From the NCBI RefSeq assembly GCF_900046455.1, contig NZ_FCOT01000008.1, forward strand, positions 277,053 through 341,052: a stretch of DNA of 64,000 bases. The letters run 5' to 3'. Each line of letters starts with the position of its first letter. The first letter of the stretch is position 1. Shown here piece after piece: positions 7,310 to 16,354 of this stretch. Origin of the DNA: Cellulomonas timonensis. Its GTDB lineage: Bacteria > Actinomycetota > Actinomycetes > Actinomycetales > Cellulomonadaceae. Made by a program: the position numbers and the translations under genes. The notes beneath the pieces were generated by a model. That model made no database searches, was not told where the DNA came from, and saw only the letters and a list, made by a program, of their open reading frames with translations.

Positions 7310-10300
7310 ATGGCAGCGGCTGGGCGAAGTGACGGGTCCGATTTCGTCCATCTCCACGTGCACACCGAGTACTCGATGCTCGACGGCGCGGCACGTTTGG
7401 ACGACCTCTTCACCGAGGCGAAGCGCCTCGGCCAGACGGCCATGGCCACCACCGACCACGGGTACCTGTTCGGGGCCTTCGACTTCTGGAACAAGGCGCG
7501 CAAGCACGGCATCAAGCCGATCATCGGGGTCGAGGCGTACATCACGCCCGGCACGAGCCGCTTCGACCAGAACCGCGTCCGCTGGGGCGAGGCGCACCAG
7601 GCGAGCGATGACGTCTCGGCGCGCGGCGCGTACACCCACATGACGATGCTCGCGCGCACCACCGAGGGCATGCACAACCTGTTCCGGATGTCCTCGCTCG
7701 GCTCGCTCGAGGGGCAGATGGGCAAGTGGCCGCGCATCGACCGCGAGCTGCTCAGCCGCTACAGCGAGGGCATGATCGCGATGACCGGCTGTGCCTCGGG
7801 GGAGGTGCAGACCCGGCTGCGGCTCGGCCAGTTCGACGAGGCCGTCCGCGCCGCCGGGGAGCTCCAGGACATCTTCGGCAAGGAGAACTTCTACGTCGAG
7901 ATGATGGACCACGGCCTCGACATCGAGACCCGGGTCATCAAGGACCTGCGCCGGCTCTCCGAGATCATCGGCGCGCCCATGGTCGCCACGAACGACCTGC
8001 ACTACACGCGCCACGAGGACGCCCACGCGCACGAGGTGCTGCTCGCCGTGCAGTCGGGCTCGACGCTGGCCGACCCGGACCGGTTCAAGTTCGACAGCGA
8101 CCAGTTCTACCTGAAGTCCGCTGAGGAGATGCGGCGCACCTGGGCGGAGATCCCCGAGGCGTGCGACAACACGCTGCTCATCGCCGAGCAGTGCGAGGTC
8201 GCGTTCAACACGGACGCGAACTTCATGCCGCGGTTCCCCGACACCCCAGCCGGTGAGAACGAGGACTCCTGGTTCATCAAGGAGGTCGAGCGCGGGCTGC
8301 AGCGGCGGTACAGGGGCGCCGTCCCCGACGCCGTCCGCGCGCAGGCGAACTACGAGACCGGCGTCATCACCCAGCTCGGGTTCTCCGGCTACTTCCTCGT
8401 CGTCGCCGACTTCATCAACTGGGCGAAGGCCCAGGGCATCCGGGTGGGACCGGGCCGTGGCTCGGCCGCCGGGTCCATGGCGTCGTACGCGATGGGCATC
8501 ACCGAGCTCGACCCGCTCGAGCACGGGCTGATCTTCGAGCGGTTCCTCAACCCCGAGCGCGTGTCCTGGCCCGACGTCGACGTCGACTTCGACGAGCGCC
8601 GGCGCGGTGAGGTCATCCGGTACGTCACCGACAAGTACGGCGAGGACCGCGTCGCCCAGATCGTCACCTACGGCACCATCAAGGCCAAGCAGGCCCTCAA
8701 GGACGCCTCCCGCGTGCTCGGCTTCCCGTTCGCGATGGGGGAGAAGCTCACCAAGGCGATGCCCCCGGCCGTGATGGGCAAGGACATCTCACTGTCCGGC
8801 ATCTACAACCCGGACGACCCGCGCTACGCGGAGGCGGACGAGTTCCGCAAGGTCGTCGAGATGGACCCCGAGGCGCAGCGCGTGCTCGAGACGGCACGCG
8901 GCCTCGAAGGCCTCAAGCGCCAGTGGGGCGTGCACGCGGCCGGCGTCATCATGTCGAGCGAGCCGCTGCTCAACGTCGTCCCGATCATGCGCCGCCTGCA
9001 GGACGGCGCGATCATCACCCAGCTCGACCAGCCCGCGTCCGAGGCGCTCGGGCTGATCAAGATGGACTTCCTGGGCCTGCGGAACCTCACGATCCTCGAC
9101 GACGCGCTCGAGAACATCGTGATGAACGGCAAGGACCCCATCCAGATCGAGGAGGTCCCGCTCGACGACCCCGCGACGTATGAGCTGCTGGGCCGCGGCG
9201 ACACGCTCGGCGTGTTCCAGCTCGACGGCGGCCCGATGCGCTCGCTGCTGCGCCAGATGCGCCCCGACAACTTCGAAGACATCTCGGCCGTCATCGCGCT
9301 GTACCGCCCGGGCCCGATGGGGATGAACTCCCACATCAACTACGCGCTGCGCAAGAACGGCCTGCAGAAGGTCGAGCCGATCCACCCCGAGCTCGAGGAG
9401 CCGCTCGAGGAGGTCGTGGGCATCACCCACGGCCTGATCGTCTACCAGGAGCAGGTGCAGCGCGCCGCGCAGAAGCTCGCCGGGTACAGCCTGGGCCAGG
9501 CCGACCTGCTGCGCCGCGCGATGGGCAAGAAGAAGAAGGAGGTCCTGGAGAAGGAGTTCATCCCGTTCCAGGCCGGATGCCGCGAGCGGGGGTACTCCGA
9601 CGAGGCCATCCAGGCCGTGTGGGACGTGCTGGTGCCCTTCGCCGGATACGCCTTCAACAAGGCCCACTCCGCCGCGTACGGCGTGGTCTCGTACTGGACC
9701 GCCTACCTCAAGGCGAACTACCCGACCGAGTACATGGCCGGCCTGCTGACGAGCGTGCGCGACGACAAGGACAAGTCGGCGCTGTACCTCGGCGAGTGCC
9801 GCCACATGGGCATCACGGTCCTCCCGCCGGACGTGAACTCCTCCTCGGCGAACTTCACGGCTGTCGGCAAGGACATCCGCTTCGGGTTGGCCGCCATCCG
9901 CAACGTCGGCGCCAACGTGGTCGACGCGATCGTGCGCACCCGCGAGGAGAAGGGCGCCTTCACGTCCTTCATCGACTTCCTCGACAAGGTGCCCGCCGTG
10001 GTCTGCAACAAGCGGACCATCGAGTCGCTGATCAAGGCCGGGGCCTTCGACTCCCTCGGCCACCCGCGCCGCGCGCTGCTGCTCGTGCACGAGCAGGCCG
10101 TCGACTCCGTCATCGGCGTCAAGCGCAAGGAGGCCGAGGGGCAGTTCGACCTCTTCGCCGACCTGGGCGGCGAGGACGAGAGCATGGGCTTCTCGGTGGT
10201 CATCCCCGAGCTGCCCGACTGGGACAAGAAGCAGCGCCTCGCCTTCGAGCGCGAGATGCTCGGCCTCTACGTCTCCGACCACCCGCTCTCCGGCCTGGAG

Positions 10301-10855
10301 CATGTGCTGGCCGCCGCCGCGGACGTGTCGATCGCGACGCTCAACGCCGACGAGGCGCGGCCCGACGGATCGACGGTCGTGGTCGCGGGGCTCATCACCA
10401 GCCTGCAGCGCAAGATGTCCAAGCAGGGCAACCCGTGGGCCGCGGTCACCCTGGAGGACATGGAGGGCTCGGTCGAGATCATGTTCTTCGGCGAGACATA
10501 TCTCGCCTACTCGACGGTGCTCGCGGAGGACGCCGTGATCGTGGTGCGCGGGCGCGTGCGGCGCCGCGACGAGACGATGCAGCTCCAGGCGATGGAGGTC
10601 ACCTTGCCGGACCTGTCGGCCGTCGCCGACGCCCCCGTCGTGGTGACGCTGCCCGAGTCGCGCTGCACGCCGCCCGTGGTGGAACGCCTCCGCGAGGTCC
10701 TGTCCACTCACCCGGGCATCAACGAGGTGCACCTGCGCCTGACCCGGCCGGGCATGACGACCGTCATGCGGCTCGACGCGCAGCTGCGAGTCGAGCGCTC
10801 CCCGTCGCTGTTCGGCGACCTCAAGGCGCTGCTTGGCCCCGGCTGCCTGTCATGA
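7310..10855 (+). CDS. dnaE: DNA polymerase III subunit alpha (DnaE1 type)
   Basis: 1181 aa replicative polymerase. Domains in order: PHP domain (HLHVHTEYSMLDG near the N-terminus, metal-site histidines kept, consistent with the DnaE1 PHP exonuclease of actinobacteria); polymerase palm with GPGRGSAAGS and the catalytic aspartates in PDVDVDFDERRR; fingers with YRPGPMGMN and RRAMGKKK; helix-hairpin-helix; OB fold near residues 1020-1100 (VVVAGLITSLQRK). The family-typical residue DFVHLHVHTEYSMLDG and the leaderless promoter support the 7310 start. The stop overlaps the next gene by 4 nt. Confidence 0.97.
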   Translation: MAAAGRSDGSDFVHLHVHTEYSMLDGAARLDDLFTEAKRLGQTAMATTDHGYLFGAFDFWNKARKHGIKPIIGVEAYITPGTSRFDQNRVRWGEAHQASDDVSARGAYTHMTMLARTTEGMHNLFRMSSLGSLEGQMGKWPRIDRELLSRYSEGMIAMTGCASGEVQTRLRLGQFDEAVRAAGELQDIFGKENFYVEMMDHGLDIETRVIKDLRRLSEIIGAPMVATNDLHYTRHEDAHAHEVLLAVQSGSTLADPDRFKFDSDQFYLKSAEEMRRTWAEIPEACDNTLLIAEQCEVAFNTDANFMPRFPDTPAGENEDSWFIKEVERGLQRRYRGAVPDAVRAQANYETGVITQLGFSGYFLVVADFINWAKAQGIRVGPGRGSAAGSMASYAMGITELDPLEHGLIFERFLNPERVSWPDVDVDFDERRRGEVIRYVTDKYGEDRVAQIVTYGTIKAKQALKDASRVLGFPFAMGEKLTKAMPPAVMGKDISLSGIYNPDDPRYAEADEFRKVVEMDPEAQRVLETARGLEGLKRQWGVHAAGVIMSSEPLLNVVPIMRRLQDGAIITQLDQPASEALGLIKMDFLGLRNLTILDDALENIVMNGKDPIQIEEVPLDDPATYELLGRGDTLGVFQLDGGPMRSLLRQMRPDNFEDISAVIALYRPGPMGMNSHINYALRKNGLQKVEPIHPELEEPLEEVVGITHGLIVYQEQVQRAAQKLAGYSLGQADLLRRAMGKKKKEVLEKEFIPFQAGCRERGYSDEAIQAVWDVLVPFAGYAFNKAHSAAYGVVSYWTAYLKANYPTEYMAGLLTSVRDDKDKSALYLGECRHMGITVLPPDVNSSSANFTAVGKDIRFGLAAIRNVGANVVDAIVRTREEKGAFTSFIDFLDKVPAVVCNKRTIESLIKAGAFDSLGHPRRALLLVHEQAVDSVIGVKRKEAEGQFDLFADLGGEDESMGFSVVIPELPDWDKKQRLAFEREMLGLYVSDHPLSGLEHVLAAAADVSIATLNADEARPDGSTVVVAGLITSLQRKMSKQGNPWAAVTLEDMEGSVEIMFFGETYLAYSTVLAEDAVIVVRGRVRRRDETMQLQAMEVTLPDLSAVADAPVVVTLPESRCTPPVVERLREVLSTHPGINEVHLRLTRPGMTTVMRLDAQLRVERSPSLFGDLKALLGPGCLS

Positions 10856-11250
10856 CGGCGCTCTCGGACGACCAGCTCGCGTTCGTCGTCGAACGCCACC
10901 TGGCGACGCTGACGACCGCCCGCGCCGACGGCACCCCGCATGTCGTCCCCGTGGCGTTCACGTGGGACCCGGCGCGCGGCCGGGCCCGCATCACGACCAA
11001 GGCGACGTCGGTCAAGGCGCGCAACATCGAGCGGGCTGCCGCCCAAGGGGCCACGGCCAGAGCGGCGCTGTGCCAGCTCGAGGGCTGGCGCTGGCTGACG
11101 TTGGAGGGCGCCGCCACCGTCTCCCACGACCCGGCGGACGTCGCCGAGGCAGTCGCCGCCTACGCCGAGCGCTACCGGCAGCTCGAGTTCGACCCCGCCC
11201 GGGTGGTCATCCACCTCGATGTCGACCGCGTCATGGGCAGCGTGCGCTGA
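10852..11250 (+). CDS. PPOX-class (split-barrel flavin/F420) protein
   Basis: 132 aa, the length of a single split beta-barrel domain. LATLTTARADGTPHVVPVAFTWD is the typical entry strand of pyridoxamine-5-phosphate-oxidase-like proteins. ITTKATSVKARNIER matches the TKxxxKxRNI phosphate-binding pattern of actinobacterial F420-dependent members. It probably reduces or oxidises a small molecule with F420 or FMN; no substrate can be read from sequence. ATGA overlap with dnaE shows translational coupling, though a functional link to replication is not implied. Confidence 0.8.
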   Translation: MTALSDDQLAFVVERHLATLTTARADGTPHVVPVAFTWDPARGRARITTKATSVKARNIERAAAQGATARAALCQLEGWRWLTLEGAATVSHDPADVAEAVAAYAERYRQLEFDPARVVIHLDVDRVMGSVR

Positions 11251-11258
11251 CCTGTCGC

Positions 11259-11504
11259 TCAGCCGACGACGGCACGCACCTCGCCGGCTGGCAGGTCCAC
11301 GGTGACGAGGTCCGCCCGGCGCAGCTGGCGTCCGCGGCGCTCCTCGGGCTCGCCGTTGACGAACACCAAGCCGTCTTCGAGCATCTCGCGGGCCTGTGCC
11401 CCGGAGTCGGCCAGCCCGGCGAGCTTGAGGAACTGGCCCAGGCGAATCGACTCGTCGGTGATCGGGACGATGTCGCGGTGTCCGGGGGTGTGCGAGGTGC
11501 TCAT
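11259..11504 (-). CDS. Small S4-domain RNA-binding protein
   Basis: 81 aa, essentially one S4 domain: [26 protein letters not shown], then [21 protein letters not shown]. This resembles YbcJ/YaaA-type single-domain proteins thought to bind structured RNA or ribosome intermediates. The ATG at 11504 is preceded by GAGGATGAT on the minus strand. It is convergent with the PPOX gene (8-bp gap) and divergent from hisD. Confidence 0.85.
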   Translation of the reverse strand: MSTSHTPGHRDIVPITDESIRLGQFLKLAGLADSGAQAREMLEDGLVFVNGEPEERRGRQLRRADLVTVDLPAGEVRAVVG

Positions 11505-11570
11505 GCGCCCATCATCCTCGATCGGCGTCCCGCACGGCGGCCCGCCCGGCCCCCGGGTGTCGCACGACAC

Positions 11571-11576
11571 TAAACT
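11571..11576 (+). promoter_or_regulatory. -10 box of hisD (leaderless layout)
   Basis: TAAACT ends 7 nt before the hisD ATG at 11584. The 79-bp space to the divergent S4 gene holds no ribosome site for hisD. Confidence 0.6.
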
Positions 11577-11583
11577 CAGGCCC

Positions 11584-12906
11584 ATGATCTCCAGAATCGA
11601 CCTGCGCGGTCGTTCGATGTCCCGGCGGGAGCTCCTCGAGACCCTGCCCCGTGCCGAGCTCGACGTCGAGACCGCCACCGAGCAGGTGGCGCCGATCGTC
11701 GCCGCCGTGCGCACTCAGGGCGCCACGGCACTGCGGGACCTGGGCGAGCGATTCGACGGAGTGCGCCCCACTCATCTCCGCGTGCCCGCCGACGCCATCC
11801 AGGAGGCGGTGCTCGGCCTGGACCCGCTGGTCCGCGCCGCACTCGAGGAGGCCATCACCCGCGTCCGCTCCGTGCACGCCGCGCAGCGGCCCGCCGACTT
11901 CGCCGTGGACGTCGCGCCGGGCGCGCAGGTGCGCCAGCGCTGGGTCCCCGTGCGCCGAGTCGGGCTGTACGTGCCCGGCGGGCTTGCCGTGTACCCGTCG
12001 TCGGTGGTGATGAACGTGGTGGCCGCGCAGGAGGCGGGAGTCGGATCCCTCGCGGTGGCGTCCCCGCCGCAGCGGGACAACGGAGGGCTGCCGTCGCCGG
12101 ATGTCCTCGCCACCTGTGGGCTGCTCGGCATTGACGAGGTCTACGCAGTCGGAGGCGCGCAGGCCATCGCGATGTTCGCCTACGGCGCCGCGGGCTCGGA
12201 GCCGGGCGACGGCGAGACGCTGTGCGAGCCGGTCGACGTCATCACCGGCCCGGGCAACGTGTACGTGGCCGCCGCCAAGCGGCTCGTGCGCGGGGTGGTG
12301 GGCATCGACGCCGAGGCGGGCCCCACCGAGATCGCCATCCTCGCCGACGGCACGGCAGACCCGTCGCACGTCGCCGCCGACCTGCTCTCCCAGGCGGAGC
12401 ACGACCCGCTGGCCGCAGCCGTGCTGGTCACGACGTCCGTGGAGCTCGCGGGAGCCGTCGAGTCCAAGCTCACCGACCGGGTCGAGGTCACGGCCAACGC
12501 CGCGCGGGCCATGCAGGCGCTGGCCGGCCCGCAGTCGGCGATCGTGCTGGTGGACAACCTGGAGCACGGCCTGGAGGTCGTCAACGCCTACGGCGCCGAG
12601 CACCTGGAGATCCAGACCGTCGACGCCGCCGCCGTCGCCGAGCGGGTGACGAGCGCGGGGGCGATCTTCGTCGGCCCCTACGCCCCGGTCTCCCTCGGCG
12701 ACTACATGGCGGGCTCCAACCACGTGCTGCCCACCGGCGGCTGCGCGCGCTTCGCGAGCGGTCTCGGGGTGCACAGCTTCGTGCGCGCCATCCAGGTCAT
12801 CGAGTACGACGCGGATGCGCTGGCGGCGGTGGCGGACAGGATCGTCGCCCTCGCCGACGCGGAGCGCCTGCCCGCCCACGGCGAGGCGATCCGGGCGCGC
12901 TTCTGA
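11584..12906 (+). CDS. hisD: Histidinol dehydrogenase
   Basis: 440 aa zinc enzyme that oxidises L-histidinol to L-histidine through the aldehyde, the last two steps of histidine biosynthesis. Visible motifs: [59 protein letters not shown] (zinc-ligand His region) and [19 protein letters not shown] [15 protein letters not shown]. The ATG is fixed by the leaderless promoter and the typical MISRIDLRG start. It is separated from the other his genes by the inverted recQ/DUF6318 block. Confidence 0.97.
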   Translation: MISRIDLRGRSMSRRELLETLPRAELDVETATEQVAPIVAAVRTQGATALRDLGERFDGVRPTHLRVPADAIQEAVLGLDPLVRAALEEAITRVRSVHAAQRPADFAVDVAPGAQVRQRWVPVRRVGLYVPGGLAVYPSSVVMNVVAAQEAGVGSLAVASPPQRDNGGLPSPDVLATCGLLGIDEVYAVGGAQAIAMFAYGAAGSEPGDGETLCEPVDVITGPGNVYVAAAKRLVRGVVGIDAEAGPTEIAILADGTADPSHVAADLLSQAEHDPLAAAVLVTTSVELAGAVESKLTDRVEVTANAARAMQALAGPQSAIVLVDNLEHGLEVVNAYGAEHLEIQTVDAAAVAERVTSAGAIFVGPYAPVSLGDYMAGSNHVLPTGGCARFASGLGVHSFVRAIQVIEYDADALAAVADRIVALADAERLPAHGEAIRARF

Positions 12907-12923
12907 GCCGTCGCGCGCAGGCC

Positions 12924-15191
12924 TCAGCCGATGCCCAGCACGAACGGGAACACCGCCGACGCGCCCGCCTGCCTCAGCAGGCGGGCGCCGACGGTGAGAG
13001 TCCAGCCGGAGTCGGTCCGGTCGTCGAGCAGCAGCACTGAACGCCCCGGGAGGCCAGCAGACGCCGCAGGCGACAGGTCGAGTTCGAGGCGGCGCACCAC
13101 ACCGGCCAAGCGCTGAGCGGAGTTCACGTCGTGCCGGGCCGCGGGGGCGCCCCCGATCGGCCGCAGCGTGCCCACCACGGGGATGCCGAGGTGACGGGAG
13201 ACGCCGTCGGCCAGGTGCCGTAGCAGTCCCGGACGGGTGAGGGACTCCACCACGACGATCCCCGCCGGCGCCGGGTCAGGCGACCAGCCCGCGAGGACGT
13301 CGAGCACCGGCTGCCGCAGCGACGCCGGGAGCGCGTCAGGCGCCCCATGCCCCTCGGGAGCCCCGTGGCCGTCGGGCGTCGTTGGTGTGAACAGGTCGCG
13401 GAGCAACCCGCCCCAGCCGATCCCGTCCAGCCGCGCCACCGCACGGCCCGTCTCGGCCCGCTCGTCGGCCGCGATCCGGCCGCTCAGCTCCACACCCAGC
13501 GACGCCATGCCCGACGGCCACATCTTCCGGGGCTCCACCTCCACGCCCGGCACCGCGAGCCGCTCCCGGGCGCTGGCGATCTCCGCCTCGTCGGGAGCCG
13601 ACCCGGCGCTCGCCCCGCCGCACCTGTCGCAGCGCCCGCAGCGCCAGCCGTCCACCAGCTCCGGGTCATCGAGCGCACGGCGAAGGAACGCCATGCGGCA
13701 GCCGTCGCCGCGCACGTAGTCGACCATCGCCTGCTGCTCCGCACGCCGGGCCGCGCTCACGCGCTCGTACCGCTCGGCGTCGTAGGACCACGGCTGGCCC
13801 GTGGCCTCCCAGCCGCCGCGCACCCGGTGCACCGCGCCGTCCACGTCGAGGACCTTGAGCATGAGCTCGAGCCGCGCCCGGCGCAGGGTCACCTGCGTCT
13901 CCAGAGCGGCCGTCGAGAGCATCCCCCGGCTCTCCAGCGCGGCCAGCGCCGCGCGGACCTCCGTCTCGGGCGGGAAGGCCATCGAGGCGAAGTAGTCCCA
14001 GATCGCCTTGTCCTCGCGGCCCGGCAGCAGGACCACCTCGGCGTGCTGTGTGGCGCGGCCGGCGCGCCCGACCTGCTGGTAGTACGCGATCGGCGAGGCG
14101 GGAGCCCCGAGGTGCACCACGAACGCGAGGTCGCCCTTGTCGAAGCCCATGCCGAGCGCCGACGTGGCGACCAGCGCCTTGACCCGGTTGGCGAGGAGGT
14201 CTGCCTCGGCGACCTCACGCTCCGCGGTGTCCGTCTGGCCGGTGTACGCCCGCACGTCCAGCCCGACGCCCCGCAGATACTCGGTGACCTGCTGCGCCGC
14301 CGCCACCGTCAGGCAGTAGACGATCCCCGAGCCGTCGATGCGGGGGAGGTTGTGCGCGAGCCAGGCGAGCTGCGCCGAGGTGTCGGGGAGCCGCGCCACC
14401 GACAGGTGCAGGCTCTCGCGGTCGAGGGGCCCGCGGAGCACCAGCACGTCGGCCAGGGCGTCCGCGCTCTCCTCCGTCGCGCCGGTGACAGCGAGCTGCT
14501 CGGCGACATCGTCGGTGACGCGGGAGTTCGCGGTGGCGGTGGTGGCCAGCACCGGGATCCCGGCAGGCAGATCGGCGAGGAGCGTGCGGATGCGCCGATA
14601 GTCGGGCCGGAAGTCGTGTCCCCAGTCGGAGATGCAGTGGGCCTCGTCGATCACCACGAGCCCGGCGTCAGCGGCCAGCCGGGGCAGCACCTCGTCGCGG
14701 AAGCCCGGGTTGTTGAGCCGCTCGGGAGAGACGAGCAGCACGTCCACCTCGCCGGCCTGCACGCGGGCCTGCACATCGGCCCACTCCGTGACGTTCGAGG
14801 AGTTGATCGTCTCGGCGCGGATCCCCGCACGCTCGGCCGCGGCCACCTGGTTGCGCATCAGGGCGAGCAACGGGGAGATGATCACCGTCGGCCCGGACGG
14901 CTCAGCCCCGGTCGCGCCCGCGCGCAACAGCGCTGTCGCCACGAAGTACACCGCTGACTTCCCCCACCCGGTGCGCTGCACGACGAGCGCCCGGCGACGG
15001 TCGGCCACCAGGGCCTCGACCGCGCGCCACTGGTCGTCACGCAGCCGCGCGTCAGGGCTCCCGACGAGGGCGCGGAGCGCCGACTCTGCCTGCTCGCGCA
15101 GTGCCTCGCGGGGGACAGGGGAGTGCTGGGGGCGCTCACCGGCGGTGGCAGGCGGGGGGGGGGGGGGGATGGGGCCGTCTCTTTTACACAT
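12924..15191 (-). CDS. RecQ-family ATP-dependent DNA helicase with phosphoribosyltransferase-like tail; 5' end artefactual
   Basis: 3'-to-5' superfamily 2 helicase. Residue numbers use the apparent 755-aa frame. Motif I is QRTGWGKSAVYF (about 72-83), motif II DEAH (182-185) followed by the RecQ signature CISDWGHDFRPDYRRI, and motif VI QVGRAGRATQ. A RecQ zinc site is visible as GCRMAF ... WRCGRCDRCGG. The last about 110 residues look like a type I phosphoribosyltransferase fold, with the PRPP-loop-like LLLDDRTDSGWT near 720-731; a helicase-PRTase-like fusion is unusual. The first about 14 residues (MCKRDGP then prolines) are the reverse complement of an Illumina adapter and a G run, so the true start is missing and lies beyond about 15,153. 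Confidence 0.88.
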   Translation of the reverse strand: MCKRDGPIPPPPPPATAGERPQHSPVPREALREQAESALRALVGSPDARLRDDQWRAVEALVADRRRALVVQRTGWGKSAVYFVATALLRAGATGAEPSGPTVIISPLLALMRNQVAAAERAGIRAETINSSNVTEWADVQARVQAGEVDVLLVSPERLNNPGFRDEVLPRLAADAGLVVIDEAHCISDWGHDFRPDYRRIRTLLADLPAGIPVLATTATANSRVTDDVAEQLAVTGATEESADALADVLVLRGPLDRESLHLSVARLPDTSAQLAWLAHNLPRIDGSGIVYCLTVAAAQQVTEYLRGVGLDVRAYTGQTDTAEREVAEADLLANRVKALVATSALGMGFDKGDLAFVVHLGAPASPIAYYQQVGRAGRATQHAEVVLLPGREDKAIWDYFASMAFPPETEVRAALAALESRGMLSTAALETQVTLRRARLELMLKVLDVDGAVHRVRGGWEATGQPWSYDAERYERVSAARRAEQQAMVDYVRGDGCRMAFLRRALDDPELVDGWRCGRCDRCGGASAGSAPDEAEIASARERLAVPGVEVEPRKMWPSGMASLGVELSGRIAADERAETGRAVARLDGIGWGGLLRDLFTPTTPDGHGAPEGHGAPDALPASLRQPVLDVLAGWSPDPAPAGIVVVESLTRPGLLRHLADGVSRHLGIPVVGTLRPIGGAPAARHDVNSAQRLAGVVRRLELDLSPAASAGLPGRSVLLLDDRTDSGWTLTVGARLLRQAGASAVFPFVLGIG
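12961..12988. terminator. Strong hairpin inside the 3' end of recQ, probable hisD terminator
   Basis: GCGCCCGCCTGC-CTCA-GCAGGCGGGCGC is a perfect 12-bp stem with a 4-nt loop, beginning 55 nt after the hisD stop. It lies within the last codons of the convergent recQ gene, so its position suits termination of hisD read-through. Confidence 0.5.
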
Positions 15192-15244
15192 CTGACGCTG
15201 CCGACGATCTTACGCGGGGGGACATTGGACGGGTGCCGTGGCTC
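15154..15244 (+). other. Sequencing-adapter contamination: poly-G plus Nextera mosaic end, i5 index and adapter tail
   Basis: 15154-15168 is a run of 15 G. 15175-15193 matches the Tn5 mosaic end CTGTCTCTTATACACATCT with 17 of 19 bases. 15194-15207 matches the following Nextera segment GACGCTGCCGACGA exactly. 15208-15215 (TCTTACGC) is the reverse complement of the index GCGTAAGA, known as S517/N517. The next about 29 bases are a degraded match to the P5 tail. This is synthetic library DNA read through into an assembly, not biology. Confidence 0.95.
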
Positions 15245-15636
15245 GCACATGAAAGAGTGGAACGCTTGGCCCAGGGGCCCCATGGGGCGTCGGCGGTGGG
15301 GCGGGTGTGCCGCCACAGGTGCAGCAGCGGTGGGTATCCGCCGCAGTCGGGCAGCGGTACGGCGCCGTCCGCGCCGGCGCATGGGCCGTTCTCCGCGGGG
15401 TAGACGTGCCCCGCCCCCTCGCACTGCTCCATCCGCTTGTACTCCGTCAACACCGCCACCGGATCACCCGCCGCACTCGCCTCTGCCCAGTCCTCCGCGG
15501 CGGTATTCGCGAGCGCGCCTTTGATGATTGCGGAGTTGTCCTTCATTGATCCGCCAAAGTCAGGCGACGTGGATGCGCCTTGAGCCAGGCCGACGAGCAG
15601 GAGTCCAACGGTCAGGCTCTTGCCTGCCTCACGCAT
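15245..15636 (-). CDS. Unknown secreted or membrane-associated protein, 3' end lost at the artefact (partial)
   Basis: The frame starts at the ATG 15634-15636 and overlaps the DUF6318 stop by 8 nt, so the two genes are coupled. It begins MREAGKSLTVGLLLVGLAQGA, which reads like a signal peptide or anchor. It continues with LTEYKRMEQCEGAGHVYPA, ENGPCAGADGAVPLPDC and LWRHTRPTADAPWGPW. Several Cys, Trp and Pro residues suggest an extracytoplasmic domain. The open frame runs on into adapter-derived sequence, so the real C-terminus and stop are unknown. I do not recognise the family. Confidence 0.6.
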
Positions 15637-16270
15637 CGGGGGCCTGGTTTTCGAGTGCCCGGATGAGCCAGCGGTCCGACTCATGAACGACAATGAGGAG
15701 CGGCTTCGAAGTCACCGACTTCAGCTGCTCCGACTGCGTGTTCCCGGCGGAGTCCTTCACTGTTGTGGGCCCTTGGGTCATCTGCATCTCAACGCTGAAG
15801 GAAGATCCTGGGATCAGTTCGACGCCGCTGACATCTGCGACTGAGATCGCAGCCCCTTCGATTCTCTGGCCCAAGCCGTGCATCTCCTCAACTTTGGTCG
15901 CAATTCCCGTGCACGTCAGGCATTCGGGGTGACTGAGGGCATTCCACTCGGCGAGGTCGCCGGTGTTGTACACGTAGGGGTAGAGCTCGACGAAGTACGT
16001 GGCGGCGGCAATCGCGCCCTCGACGCTGACCTCGTCCATCGCGGTGGGGCGTTCGGGCTTGGGGGAGCGGGTAGGGCTCGGCGTCGGCGTCGGTGTGGGC
16101 GTGGCCACGACGTCGGTGCCAGTGGGGCTGGGCAGTGGGGCCCTGTCTTCGTCGGTGCACGCGGTCAGGCCGAGCGAGATGGCCAATGCCGCAGCCGCCG
16201 CCCACACGGCCGGTGGCCGGCGCCGATGCGTCTCGCGAACGTCGGGGAGCGAGCGCGGCGACGGGATCAT
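15629..16270 (-). CDS. DUF6318-like lipoprotein
   Basis: 213 aa. Arg-rich N-region, hydrophobic segment and lipobox LTAC (Cys at about 38) predict a lipoprotein processed by LspA. A Thr/Pro linker (TPTPTPTPSPTRSP) spans the cell-wall zone. The mature domain contains AAATYFVELYPYVYNTGDLAEW, HPECLTCTGI (a CxxC pair) and SDRWLIRALE, consistent with the DUF6318 / NTF2-like group of actinobacterial lipoproteins. Function is unknown. The start is set by a leaderless promoter, and the downstream gene overlaps by 8 nt. Confidence 0.75.
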   Translation of the reverse strand: MIPSPRSLPDVRETHRRRPPAVWAAAAALAISLGLTACTDEDRAPLPSPTGTDVVATPTPTPTPSPTRSPKPERPTAMDEVSVEGAIAAATYFVELYPYVYNTGDLAEWNALSHPECLTCTGIATKVEEMHGLGQRIEGAAISVADVSGVELIPGSSFSVEMQMTQGPTTVKDSAGNTQSEQLKSVTSKPLLIVVHESDRWLIRALENQAPDA

Positions 16271-16277
16271 GCGGGTG

Positions 16278-16283
16278 AACCTA
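16278..16283 (-). promoter_or_regulatory. -10 box of the DUF6318 lipoprotein gene (leaderless layout)
   Basis: On the minus strand TAGGTT (16283-16278) ends 7 nt before the ATG at 16270, with no ribosome site. Confidence 0.55.
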
Positions 16284-16354
16284 GCGACAACACCACATCA
16301 CGGTCACCCCGCGGTCTCTGCCTGTGGACGGCGCGGCCCTGGAACCCCACTGAC

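Noticed and set aside
13347..14957. A 536-codon plus-strand frame opposite recQ
   Set aside because: His/Arg/Gly-rich translation without domain logic, fully antisense to clear helicase motifs.
15175..15207. Tn5-like mosaic end as a sign of a natural transposon
   Set aside because: The following bases are the synthetic Nextera segment and an index, which natural Tn5 does not carry.
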